Below the pieces are notes generated by a model. It was not told the DNA's origin. It did no database searches and was given only the letters and a program-made list of their open reading frames with translations. The position numbers were made by a program, and so were the translations under genes. A stretch of DNA of 64,000 nt from Siniperca chuatsi (taxonomy: Eukaryota > Chordata > Actinopteri > Centrarchiformes > Sinipercidae), in NCBI RefSeq assembly GCF_020085105.1, contig NC_058046.1, positions 18,531,175 to 18,595,174 of the forward strand, given 5' to 3'. Positions within the stretch are counted from its first letter, which is position 1, and the number at the start of each line of letters is the position of its first letter. Positions 38,401 through 51,204 of the stretch are shown piece after piece.

Positions 38401-41050
38401 TTGTTCTCTGGTGACAAGAGGACAGAGGGATGTCTTTGGCTGACCTCTGCCTGTTCAGGAGCTGCAACAAAATAGCCAGTTTACAAGCTCCAAACTTCAC
38501 TGTTTGACAACAACAGTAATCTGATGTTTCCTCCATCTCCCTCCAATCCAGCAGCCTGGTGAGCCTCACAGTGCATGCTGAGACTCCCCTCTGCTGTCCC
38601 TGTTTAAAGGAGCTCAGAGTAGGTCAGAGGAAAGCAAAAAAGATGTTACTGCCTCCCCCCGGTGTCAAACAGGTAATTACTGGAGCTCTGTCCCTACAGT
38701 TTTCCTGCACCGGGAGAAGGGCCACCCTCCACGACACAGTCACGGTGGGATGCTGAAGTTTCTTCTGTTGGCTCTTGAGAAGGGAATGAAACAAATGCTG
38801 GTGCTTTTTAAAACTTAGCAGGTAATTGGTTCATTGTTTATTGTTCATGTGGATCCCCATTAGTTGTTACCATGGCTACAACTATGGTTCCAGGGGTCAA
38901 TATTTAAATATTCAGTATAATCAACAAATGTTTGCCTACACTATACACAGTGAATAAAACTGTTACTGAATCACTTCTACATCAATCTAATATAATAAAT
39001 CAAAACCAAAAATATGGCATACAAACATTAAGTTGAAAGATTGACAGTAAAATATAAAAATAAAAACAAATCTCACATTTTTGCACATCAATAATAAAGT
39101 TAAGTAATATCTATTTAGTAAAAAATAATCATTGTTGTTTCTTAAAACGTTTTTTACTAGATTCTTGAGATAAAAATGATGGCAGACTATTTCATTGAGA
39201 TGTGGCTCCATACATACATTTAGTTTTTTTGCATTGGTTGAGGTAGTGTAATGGCTGGAGGTCCATCGCTGAAAAAATGTGACACTTCAGCATCCTGAAG
39301 CCTCATCCATATTAGGTAGAATTATGTATTTTGGGATTTTTTCTTAGTTAAGTCTTACACATATTTAAACTCTGAAAAAGAAAACACTTCATACACACTA
39401 CTGTGTATATTCAGATACCTTCTACAATGGCTTATTACTTGCTTTGCTGTAATCCACAGCCTCATCCTTACATATGAAAAGACTACTGGAATGCATCCGT
39501 CTGTCCCTGATCTCTGGTGTTTAATACATCAATGTCTGCGAGGTTGTTCAGGCAGACAACTCAAGTTGGGATTGAGAGTACGCTACAGGCCACAACACAC
39601 AATATATCCAACACAGCCTTTAGAGTCAGGTTGCCTATTTAAGCTGTTAGTTCTCCGCCCCAAGCCTTTTGCTCAGTTCCTTTGTGAACTCTGCTGCAAA
39701 ACACTGCAAATACTTGCTGCTACCACTCATATGTCTCATCTGGCATTTCCTAAATAAGCTGTCCTTCCAACAGTCTGTCATGTCCACGAGCTTCATGAAG
39801 ACTGTAGAGGAATATACCTGAGTTGGCTGACTGAACGAACATCTTACAGAGTCCATAAAATGCAGCGAGACATAAACCAGGGGGATCATGGATAATTAAT
39901 TTTACTGAATGATTTTGCAGTCAATGCATCAACAGTGAGGAAGGTAGTGTGGATACTTTTTTGCCTAAAGCCTGGAGAGACTGGAGATGATTTATTTAAT
40001 TCATGCTCCTATCTGTCTGTCCTCTTTCTCATTGTCACAAGCCCCTAAAGGGAGCCATTTCACATAGAAACACCCTTTATGAATGACTGAACAAAGACAA
40101 TGATTCGTGTCTGTGTGTGAGGGAAATATTTGTTTTGGGGCAGTACAATAGACAGGCAGGTTTTTGTATCTGCTCTTTGGTCTTGGTGATAGGCTTGATG
40201 TGGTCAACATTGTCATATTTGCTTGTTTGTCAGTTGGAGCATATACCCTCAGATTAGACGCCGTCCCTCAGGCCCAGTCTCACGTGCTCGGTCAGATGCT
40301 TCAGGCTGGTCACCTGCTTGAGGGCCTACAGGTGAGTAAATTATCTGGTGGAAAGACAGGAGACAGAAATAATTAGGTCTCCGCTGAGGGGCAGCCATTA
40401 CCAGGGACCTCCCTCAGGCGCTTCTTGATGTTTCACTTACTATCTCACTTCCACACTGGCCTGTGTCGCTCAGCGAAGTGGGTGTGCAAGCCGCCAGCTC
40501 TGTCAAATGTACCAATTCCAACACTAACAGGCATATCTTACAGCACACAGCGATGACTCAGCAACTGTGGGCAGCTCATTATTTTCTTCACCCACCAAGA
40601 GATGACTCGCTGGTTGGTTTCTTTAGTAACGTACAGGGGGGAGTACAAAATAAAATTATAGCACTTTATAACACGATTAAATACAACACAATACTAACGG
40701 GTGACGATTTTTGCTTATGATGGCTCCCCGAAACTGCTCGCCTTTAGCTGTTTTGTAACTTGTTTATGAGACTTTGCAAATGCAGGCTGATGATTTTGTG
40801 GCAGGGGAAACTAATCACAGCGTCTGAGTGGAACTGCTCTCATAGCTCCAGTTTGGATTGTTTGTTAAACACACACTTACAATATTATAATAGTCAGTCA
40901 TATTGTCTGCATCAAATGCCTGCTGCCTTAAAAGTCACAAATCAATCATCATTGTGCTTTTTAGAGTGTGTACAACTTTTCTTCCAGCGCCACCAGTACT
41001 TTGTTTTATGACTAAATACCTTCAAAACTAATGATATTCCCATCAGCCTC
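35440..41050. other. Gene-poor interval, no gene seen
   Basis: No open frame shows family similarity, periodic codon bias or paired splice sites. The stretch 37970-38760 is more GC-rich than its neighbours and is the likeliest place in this interval for a regulatory element or an undetected noncoding exon. That is a guess from composition only. Confidence 0.4.
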
Positions 41051-41059
41051 AGCTTTACT

Positions 41060-41190
41060 TTATGTTCAATCGGCAAATGTTAGCATGCTAACACACTTAA
41101 AGAAGATGGTGAACATTATGCCTGCTAAACAACAGCATGTTAGCATTGTGATTGTAAGCATGTTAGCATGCTGATGTTAGCATTTAGCTC
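41060..41190. repeat. 'gttagcatgctaac' repeat
   Basis: It contains several copies of 'atgttagcatgctaa' and 'catgttagcattgtg' ending with 'gttagcatttagctcaaagc'. I recognise this as a very common short repeat of fish genomes; it is itself partly palindromic (gttagcatgctaac). Family and mechanism were not resolved. Confidence 0.7.
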
Positions 41191-43860
41191 AAAGCAATGC
41201 TTTTTACAGCCTCACAGAGCAGAGTGTGAACATTTTCATTTCTCATTTGTTCGCAGCTGTGAATTTTCTTGACATTTTCAAAAAGTAAGTCCCGCGTTCA
41301 CTCAGGTTTTATTGTCACTTTGAAGTGGAATTTTCACATCTTAAAGTAAGGAAAGAATTACACAAAAAAAAGATCTTTTATGAAAACCAACATGCTTCCT
41401 CACATGACAGCATGATCAGTGTATGCTGCTGGCAGGTGGTATTTGTGCTCCACAGGCATCCAACTCTAGCAACATCTGATTAATTATTGTGGGCCCATAT
41501 GGTAATCATACAAGGACCCCATCTGGAGGCTGACTTCAACAAAAACAAATAGCCAGTGGCACCTTCCTTTCCATCTTTTCCCTCCAGCTTCACATTTGCA
41601 AGTCCTGCATGTCAGAATGTGGATGCCAGAGCTTCGTTATCTGCTGCATGCTTCAGAGGACAGAGGCCTCGACCCAGCTGCGAACTGAAGAAAGTTGCTA
41701 AAACCACTTGCTAAAACTTCTTCCAGATGATTATTTTAAACATAATAGCATTTAAGAGTCCTGTTATTACTCTGATTTATATGATGTCAACTGATATACA
41801 ATGTGGAGTCACAACCTAATGTTGTGGCACTGTGATTACAGGCAGAAATCCCATGATCATAAGCCTGGGTCACTTTGAGAACTATAGTTGTCTGATCACT
41901 AACAGGATTTAGATGGTTAAAAGCGACACATATGATCACATAAAACCACACATCCAGGGCCATATTGGATCATAGCTGCATAATTTGACATTTCTGCTCT
42001 ATCCTATTATCTTAATTTCCTTAATCTAAAAGCTAGTTTTCTAACAAATGCTTCAATGTAGAATATTTATTTTGGGGTACATGTGGTAATCTGCAGCAAT
42101 ACTTAAAACAGTAAATGTGGATGTGCTGCATTTTAGTAAAGGCAGAACATTTTTCTTATCCTGTCTTATTTTTTTAATATACTATATGTACTATACACAT
42201 TTACAGGCAGATTTTCCAAACAGTGATATATTTTTCCACCATCAAAAAGCAAAGGGAGTGTTAATAAATTAACAAGCCACTATTACATGTTTAGTAAACA
42301 AAGAAAGGTGATATCATGCAGTCACTGTTTTCCTGATAGAGTAACAATAAAAAAAACATCCAACAAGAAAGAGGTGAAAAGAGAGATGAAAGAAAGGAAG
42401 AGAGAAAGGGAGAATGAACATTTACAGAGTTGTTTCATCAGCAATGAATACAAGGCTGGCTTCGTAAACAGATGCAAAACTGTTTTACATCTGGCTTTGT
42501 TCTAGCCGTAGGCTCTGTATTTTGCACGTTCCATCAGTGGTCACCAATACAGACTGAGCTGTCATTTGGCATCAGCTCTGCTTCAAAGTTGTATTCTTCT
42601 TTAAAAGCAAAGAGGTCAAAGGCACCAGGTCAGTGAAGCAGTCAGACTCTTTTCTAGCCTTTCAAGCTCTTAAGTTTTCTCTAAAGTGTTTTCTCCTCAG
42701 CTACTCCTGTGTCACATGACCTCCACTCCTGTAGGGGAGTTCACAGGCAGTTGACCTGTCAGTTTCTTGTACTTCATACATTTCTAGTTTGTCACAATAA
42801 CAGAATAATAAGACTTGCAATATGGAAAAAACATTAAGTTCTTAATGTCAGGGATGATAATGCAGTGCAGGTCCTACTCTCTCTTGTCTGAATGAGAGGC
42901 AGATGTATCTTTGAACTCTTCTCCTCCCTCTGTGGTCTGGATGGATTAAAGCCTGTTAATTTAAAAGATGTAACATAGAGCCATGTTGGTCCATCTGTGC
43001 ATATTACTGTTGGCATACAGCCAGCTCTCATCCTCCTGAGTATAGAGTGTGTATGTATGTACGCTTACATATGTCAATGCATGTGTGTGTCCTCTTCTGT
43101 CTCTTTTTCCCTCTCTTCCCTGCCTACATAAAATCACATTAAAAAGACAAATAAACTCATTCATGACTGGAGCCTCTTTTGATCTCAACTCAATTTTCTG
43201 AAAGTATATAATTTCCTCCTTCGTGACTGGATGATTGGATCCATTGTAGATATATAATACAGAAATCAAAGTATCAAGGGATTTACTGGGATTCATCACA
43301 TCAATTTAAATGATACAAAAAAACAAAACAAGGTACAGCTTCTAATGGGAAATCAAGTAGCTAAACTTATTTGTTGATTACTCTTCTTCACTCTCATGCA
43401 GTGTCACTACTGCACAGTACTCAATATTATTTTACTGTATAGTAATATTTTTATAATATTAATAATTAGAGGGAGAAGAAAGTCTTCTTCTGTTTCTATA
43501 GCACAATTCATGCGTATAGTGCAAACAAGTGCTTCACACAACAGCAAATAATCATAAACATTTACTATTAAAAAGTATACATGCAGTGTAAAAGGATGAA
43601 TTTGAATAAAAGAAAAGACAAGATAAAATAATTTGTAGATTTAAAACATAGTTTAGGGGCATAACAAACAAAATCTGCCTCCCCATGCCTTTTAGTTCAA
43701 GCTTGAAGAACAATCTAAAGGCTTGAAAGACCGCACAGGGACAGGTCTCTTAATTATAGTGGAGAGATAAGATGGGGTAAGGCAAATTAGTGTTTTAAAA
43801 ACAAACTAAATAATCTTACCTGTCTGTTACAGACAGGCCAGACTGTCCTCACCAACGTCT
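41191..43860. other. Gene-poor interval, no gene seen
   Basis: AT-rich, with no supported coding frame, RNA gene or bounded repeat. A purine-rich stretch at 42360-42415 makes a Lys/Arg/Glu-rich frame by composition. Confidence 0.4.
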
Positions 43861-44337
43861 ATATAGCTCGTTTACACAAGCAGCTTATTACGACCCGTGT
43901 TTACGCTTATTGTAGGATGCGTGGTAATTACGACAGGCACAAACCAGGAAGTCAGGTGACGTAATATGAAGAGCTAAAAAGTCCGCTTACGGAAGTAGTG
44001 GCGTGGATGGACTGCACAATCATTTGAAGGACTTTCACCCCAAAGGTCGGCGTTCGTGTCCTGTATAAACAAAAGTCAACATTGAGCTATTTAAAGTTTT
44101 AAGTGCTTTACGTAATATACTTAATTTACGTTAGTTGCGTAATTTACGTAACGTATTTTAACTCAAACCATGATCTTTTCCTGTCCAATCAAATTTGTGA
44201 CAGTTCCACGCGTGTTTAACGTCACGTGATTTACGTAAGGTATGCTTGCAGCCCGTCCTCAACTGCCGCCGGTAGGGGCGTTAATTTAGGAAACGCCCCT
44301 GTGGGTCGTATTAGAGGGTAGGAACAAACGACCTATG
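43861..44337. mobile_element. CpG-rich element with weak inverted ends and a TTACGTAA cluster
   Basis: The left end (tatagctcgttta ... ttattacgaccc, 43863-43896) and the inverse of the right end (cataggtcgtttg ... taatacgaccc, 44303-44336) share two blocks at identical spacing, so this may be an old DNA element of about 475 bp. Inside are three exact TTACGTAA sites (44108, 44144, 44231), a TTGCGTAA (44135), a CACGTG (44223) and other ACGTAA variants. There is no coding frame. Its CpG content contrasts with the surroundings. Confidence 0.5.
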
Positions 44338-47060
44338 TGGTCGTGTGGGTTGGCGGACTTGTTGCTACAGGCTACTGGTGCAAAAGTTTTAAACTGCCAA
44401 AGCACAACAGGAAACTACCAGCCTATTTCAAAGAAGCACGGCTGCTGTCGATGACGCTCATGTCACATTTTGAGGAAATTAATAATATTGCAGTCAGTGG
44501 TGCGCTAGGATCCGGTGATTGACTTGCAGCTGTGTTGATGACAGGCTCTAATTAGCCACTGGGGCAGTCAGTGTGGCATGAGTGCAATAATATATGTATG
44601 CAAATAAATCTTGACGTTTGTTTATCCCCACTTGGTGTAACAGAAACGAAGGATCGGGGGAATTCAGATACCGTCACTACCAAAAAAAAATTACTTTAAG
44701 AAACTTTCCTGAGTCTCTAAATTCTCTGTCACTCCTTACACTTATAAGGAGGCCAAAACTAGCCATAGTATTTGTAGAAACTATTTTTACTCACACCTGT
44801 TCTTAATGTCTAACCTGTTGCTGGAGTGGCTGTTATTTGACTTATGCCATAGTCCTACTGCTGTTCAGTGGGCGTCCTGTATGAGATGAAAGCGTGATGA
44901 GGATGATCTCTCTTACATTTAATCTCTACTGTGTTCAATAGACCCTTTTCACGTCAGACATTTTGACTTGTCATAGCCAGAAAAGCACAAGTGTAACTAA
45001 TAACATTAACGAAGACTCAGTTCCCTCAAGTGTCCCAGTAAGCCATGACAGTGAGCCAGCATGCACAATAACGGGAACCTGGAACTGGCTCACCTAAATG
45101 GAATTAAGTTGTTTTTAAATGTTATCAATTACACCTGTGCTTTTCCTGCTAGGATGAGCCAAAATGTCTGCTGTGAAAAAGGTCTATTATAGCCCAACTG
45201 CTTTACACATTCAAATATGCAGCTTGAATATTTGCCTCACACAAAAAGTCTGCAAAATCATTGCGGTTCTAATAATAACCGGCATATGATTTGAGATGTA
45301 TGAAGTTACAACACTTCCTGAGGTTAATGCCACAGCTTTATTCCACAGATCGTTTCAACACAATTACTATCTATTTCTGATATTGTGACTCAAAAACTCA
45401 GTCTATTTTAATCCTCATTGTGGAGGTGGATTTTAGGTAAACAGATTTATGCTGTTGACTGGTGCATCTCTGCTGCACTCTAATCTATATAATGGGTTTC
45501 AGGCAGAAGACACTAATGTTGCGATAATGCTCAAGTTACTTTAGAGAACAATTCAAACGGCACACTGGCTGGCAGGAGTGGAACCTGATACAGTACGAAG
45601 GAGGTCCCTCCATCCAACTGCAGGGGAGGAGGGGGAGAGCAGTGCTGATTGCAGGAATAAATATAAGTGTTCAATTGCTTGTTGCAGGGTTTGAAAGCTT
45701 GAAAAACACAGTGGCTGATTGTTACCCAGACGTATTTCACACAGGAAAGTTTCATAAATGAGGATACATCTACATGAGGTCATTCTTGTATATGTTGTGG
45801 CTGTCATGGCCAAGCTTGAGGACAAATCATTTAAAGCATAGAACTGTATACATTCATCGGTGGAGCTGAGTAAATGAATTGGTATTAGTATTATTATAAA
45901 CCATGATCATGAGGACGCCATGGAAACAGCAGATTTAAAGTCATGATGTCAGAGGTTGTAAAAATAGAAATAGTCATTTTCATTTCCTGAAAATGTTTAA
46001 AGCCAACATTCATCGTTTTATTCCTGCAATCAAAGCCCCTTAAGGCAAATTTGTGATATTGGGCTATATAAATAAAATTGACAATCAAGAAAGACTGACC
46101 TCATATTCTGTAGAAAAACAGGCCACACACCAGCACGTAGAACCACATGGAACCAGGGTTCTTAGGCAACTATTCTGCAACCCATTAGGGAAAGCTGAAA
46201 AGTGAATGATTTGGTCCCATAATAAAATATTTCACCATTATGAACCTGGCAAACAATATAGTAGGCTCCAATAAAGAGCAGTTGCATTTTCTTTCCACCT
46301 GTTTCAAGTTTAGACACCACCATTCTGCTTCATCACTGGTCTCTGACTCCTAAATGACCAGAGGACATTGTGACAGGCACGTAAAGAGCACAAAATGAAC
46401 ATAATCTATGAAAGATTGATAGGACTATTGATCAACTCACTTGTTTCAGTTACTTTTCATGGAAGAAAATTCTAGTTGTGGCTTACTGCAGAGAATGAAC
46501 ATCACCAGCTTGCTCCCACATCAGTCACATGTGTATCCTGTCAAAGTTTCAGTGAGTAAGGAAGTGGTTTCCCAAAGACAACATGACAACATCAGCGACA
46601 CTCAGTGTTCAAATATCTTTTTAGAACCATGCATGTATTTCACAAAACATGAGAGGTACAGTGACTTACAAAAATGTATATTGCAATGCATTTGAATGAG
46701 TGTATATATAATATATATTTAAGCCCTAACATTTATTTTAGACATGTAACTCATTCAATTCCTGTAACACAAGTTTTGTATACAACAAAAAATGACTAGT
46801 GCAAAATCTTTAGTACCATTATTATCTGTATGGGAAAGTAGACAAATAACAATAATGATAATAAACAGTATGAAACAGTTAAGAAGATTAAAAACATGGG
46901 TGAAGGAGATTTGTACAGTATATGCTGTTAAACACTTGCTCTGTTTTACAAAATTTGCTATAAAAATACACAAAATAGGTTATAAGACAACCTAATGTTA
47001 CAGTATGTTTGGATTCTCTCAAGATACACATTTGTTAGCACGTTCAACAAGACTCTGTGC
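44338..47060. other. Gene-poor interval, no gene seen
   Basis: Only short unsupported frames occur on both strands. No recognisable repeat with termini was found. Confidence 0.4.
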
Positions 47061-47110
47061 TCAAGGATAAAGGAATCAAATATATATATATTTGATTCAT
47101 TTATCCTTGA
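47061..47110. repeat. 50-bp near-perfect AT-rich palindrome
   Basis: Bases 47061-47110 pair with themselves at 24 of 25 positions with no spacer; the centre is an (AT)n run at 47085/47086. The arms read tcaaggataaaggaatcaaa and tttgattcatttatccttga. No coding content. Confidence 0.9.
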
Positions 47111-50100
47111 TATATTCTTGATATATATAATCTGTATTCTGAATCTTCATCTTTTTGTACAACCCATTTAAAATCTGAAAAATCTTCCAGCACATTGTGG
47201 CCCCATGTGATACTGAATGATAACAAGTTTATGCTTATTCCAGTACCCAGCTTTGCCCCCAACTTTACACTAAAACTCTGCAGGAATACTGCAAATAATC
47301 TAATTAAAGATAATAAAGTTCTTTTTATTTTATCCTCATAGGGCAGCTACCCTCCTCTATAGAGAAGTCAGAGTGCAGCGCAGCTTGAGTTTCTCAAGGA
47401 CGCTCCATCAGGATACAGAAGGTGCTTGAACTGAAGTCATCTGCTGAAGGATGGCCTCCTTCGTTTTTACTGTGCCACCCTGCTGAACCTCGGGTGTCAC
47501 GGTGATGTATTAGCTTAGATACACTGGACAAAAAGCTCTTTGTGTGTATGTTATAATGCAGAATGGATGAAGGATACAGGTGAATTTAATGCCAGCATGG
47601 ATTTACACTCCACTGAACCTCAAGAGTAATATTTTTGAAACCAACAGCACATGTAGTGCTAAATAATCTCTTAACTCCCTAAAAACTAAATATTTTTCGG
47701 TATTTTGAGTAGAAGCAGGAAATAAAATCACTTGCAGTTCTTTATCAAAGTGTGAAGCATCTTCTGAAATGTAAAGCATGAATCTAGATTTCCTCACTAG
47801 GGCTTTCAGTGGATTTCCCAGAGAAACACTACACCTGGTTATTCTGTGTGTTTGATTATTTATAACCACAACCTTCATGAGGAAATCTAATCTGCAGGAC
47901 GCCAGCAGGTCTGTGTGTCCTCTGCAGTGAAAGTGATTTTGCTGAAATGGATCTAAATAGGTCACGTAGGCATGCTGTAAGCAATTAAAACAATAATTTA
48001 CCAAAGAGCTGTGTGTGTTTTCGGGATTTTCATGCATAAACTAGTTTTCCCCAAACGAGAAATTTGCACATGAGGAAAACGCTCAAAAGAAATGTTTTCA
48101 ATTTTTTTCCACTGAACATGCAAGGTGCAACAAGGGGTTTCGTTAGCTTCACAAAGAATTATATTCTCCTTTAACATGTGTTTTTGTGTGTAGAAAATCA
48201 ATTTCTGTAGAATCTAATTGAAAAAACAAGTACAAGTTATATTTATACACTTCATAGAGGAGTAAAACTGTAATTAGCCTGCTAATTTCAACAAAGTAAA
48301 CTGCAGTACTACAGTTGGAGATGAACTGAATTCTAAAGTCTGTATGGATGACATTGTGTGATGTTTAATCTGGTCTTGTTGGAGACACTAAATTCACTGG
48401 ATATGTTAAAAATACACAGAGCATTGCTGGGAGCTGTATGTACAGTAGCAGTATTTAGTTTGTTTCTCGGGCAGCACACAAACATGAACAGTTTAGCAAA
48501 TCTTATATTTATTTCAGAGAGCCAAAATAAACCTCTTGATTCTGTTTGAGTTTGTAGCTGCCACTTCCTAAATTAGATTTACAGCTTTCCTTTGTTTCAA
48601 TGTTTCAAAAGACACTAATATAAGGAAAACACAAGAGGAGAACATATGAAGTTAAAATTGAATGGGAGGTGAAAGATGCCAAACTGTCCATTAAAATATG
48701 TTTTCACTGATTCCCGTTGATTAGACCTCTGCTCAGGTTGAAAGTGGGTGGCGCTATTCCGTAAATTATGAGATGTGAGATCCCCTGACTCCATCTACTA
48801 ATAAGAATGATGAAAGCTGTCCCTGCCTACCAGGTGCATCAAAGCTAACAGGAGAATCCAGGAAATTTCAAGCACAGTCTGTACAGGCCTACACAGTCCT
48901 AAGAAGAGGTCTAATCAGCCAAATTCATTAAAATCACCTGTGTGCGTTTACAATGGGTGTGCAGGGCTTTTAATACAGTAGCTCTGGAGTGTGCAGGACT
49001 TTAGGCAATTTAGGATTATTAAGCAGGTAAGAGCTCAGGGTTTAGTTTCAAACACATCTCAGACTGTTGTAACATGTTTGGCAATTTCCCATCTACCATA
49101 TTATTCTCTCCACACAAAGCTAATGTGGGGGATGGTGGGACATCGAATTGTCTAATTGTTTTTTTAAATGGTTATGGTTTAAAATCGTATAAACAGTAAA
49201 TAGTCCAAGTAAAATTATTACAAGTAAAAGATAAAAAATATTATTATAAAGACTATAATTGTATATGATTATAGAAATACTGGTAATGTCTTTTTTGATC
49301 TCTTTCGATATCTGAGGTCTTTTTTCATGTAGATGTTTGCCATATAGAATCAAAACAAAACTAAAACCAACACATTCACCTCAAATCATACTAAAAAAGA
49401 AAGTGAAGGCTTTCTTCAATTTCACCATAAAGGTTCAAACAAATTCTTCATTTCTGGATATTTCTGTTTTTTTAAATATATTATAATTTCTGTCTCTGAG
49501 AGTGACTCTTCATCAGTTTATTATCTTCCAGAAATGTGGGAGTTTCAGATGAAATCAGGAACCCAGTGTTATGTTTGAGAACGTTACTGTCCACCTCACT
49601 CATTATAACATTTTCCAAACTGAGCAACTTTGACATCTGCGGTTCTTCTTGCTGCTGCTTTCTTGTGTTCAGGAGAAACACAGAACATTGTGGATGGATG
49701 CATCTGCCTCGATGATTATGGCTCCACGAAGCAGGACAACCATAGAGAGCTGACTCAGTCAGAAATGATGGCAGCGATGTTCTGTGGCCTGTATTTACAA
49801 CAGCTGCTTTTTGTGTGTGTCATTAGAAACATCTGCATCAAAAGCTGGGGCTGAAATATCAAATTAAAATCAGTGTGTTTATTGCCTGAGAACGTCATTT
49901 CACCCAATGCTTTCTGGTTTAATTATATGCCTTCCTCCTCTGACTACTTTGAACAGTTACATCTGGCCAGTAACATGCATCTGGCAGAGGAAAGGGAAAC
50001 ATCAGAGCCATATCACAAAACTCTGACAGAGGGGAGTATATGTACGTGTGCTCATTAAGATACTTCTCTTTTTCACAGGCCAGAGGAAAAACATTAAGGT

Positions 50101-50156
50101 TAAATACTATAGTATTAATATAATTTAAAGCCTTACTTGTAACCAATAACAGTACG
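47111..50156. other. Gene-poor interval upstream of cmklr1, no gene seen
   Basis: The 144-codon minus-strand frame at 47603-48037 and the other frames have no recognisable domain. Nothing else is supported. Confidence 0.4.
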
Positions 50157-50816
50157 TACTAATACCACACTGTAAAAATACTCTGGTACAGGTAAAAGTA
50201 TTACATTTAAAATGTTACTTAAGTAAAAGTATGTAAGAATAATCAGGAAAATGTACTTAGATTATTATTATTACTCATGCATTAATGCAAAATCAGGAAC
50301 ATATGGTTGAGGTGAAGCTAATTTTAACTATTTTGTATAGGACTGCAACTAATGATTATTTTCATCATGGATTCATCTGCTGATTATTTTCTCAATTAAT
50401 CGATTGATTGGTTTGTAAAAATCAAAATAATTAAAACAATTAAAAGGAAAAGCAGTAAATCCTCACATTTGAGAAGCTGGAACCGCTAAATGTTTGGCAT
50501 CTTCTGCATTAAAAGTGACTTTTGATTGACAATTATCAAAATAGTTGCCAATTAATTTTCTGTCAATCGACTAATCAACAAACTGTTTCAGCTTTACTTG
50601 TATATACTGTTGGATAGTTTAATTTATAACACAGCATCGTATTATACATGCTCTTCTTAGTTTGTAAAGTAACAAGTATCTGAAGCTGTCAAATAATTGC
50701 AATGAAGTAAAAGTACAATATTTATCTGAAATGTAGTGGAAGTAGAAGTAGAAAGTGGCATGAAAATAGTCAACTAAAGTACAAGTATCTCAAATTTAAG
50801 TACTTGAGTGAATGTT
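50157..50816 (-). mobile_element. Family A element, inverted, interrupted by a family B element
   Basis: It is the reverse-orientation relative of 7457-7970: 'cactgtaaaaatactctggt' and 'aatgttacttaagtaaaag' on the left, 'gaagtagaagtagaaagtgg', 'aaagtacaagtatctcaaat' and 'taagtacttgagtgaatgt' on the right. Both extreme termini are decayed. A family B copy occupies 50341-50597. Confidence 0.8.
50341..50597 (+). mobile_element. Family B element nested in family A
   Basis: It starts 'gactgcaactaatgattatt' and ends 'gactaatcaacaaactgttt' plus 'cagctttac', giving partial inverted ends (gactgcaactaat / caaactgtttcagc). Flanks 'ttgtatag' (50333-50340) and 'ttgtatat' (50598-50605) agree at 7 of 8 bases, which fits the 8-bp target duplication of hAT-type elements. 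It is internally deleted compared with the copy at 1.7 kb. Confidence 0.8.
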
Positions 50817-50959
50817 ATAAAACAAATTACACAATTAGTCAGAGTCCTTTAAGACCTCAAAATGCAGTACTGAAAGTATTTAGGGAATGGAAGTGTTGAG
50901 AAACCACAGTCAGCTGATTGCTAAGCAGATGGGTTGTGGTGTTTCCAACACATTTAAAT

Positions 50960-51033
50960 GAAACAGCACAGCTCAGTTGACACTAAGCTCTGGACACCAT
51001 CAAGTCAACAGCAGTGGAAGGTCTGTGCTGCAG
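50960..51033 (+). other. cmklr1: Candidate 5' noncoding exon of cmklr1
   Basis: A donor (gtgctgcag|gtatgg, after 51033) and an acceptor (ttttttcacag, ending 51175) bracket a 142-bp intron just before the coding exon. The exon's start is not defined; the left coordinate is approximate. Confidence 0.5.
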
Positions 51034-51204
51034 GTATGGCATTGTTCAATGATCTGAATATTATACAGGAGTTAATTTAGATTCAAACACATTTTCATTT
51101 ACTAAGCTTTGTTGAAAAATTATGTAAAATTTGATCAAATGCTGGTCATTTTCAATGTTTTCCCTTTTTTCACAGAAATCTCTAAGACAGTTCTTCAAGG
51201 CAAA

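Noticed and set aside
51109-51204. Extending cmklr1 upstream to the ATG at 51109
   Set aside because: That ATG lies before the splice acceptor ending at 51175, so it is intronic. The ATG at 51205 gives the usual acidic, glycosylated receptor N-terminus.
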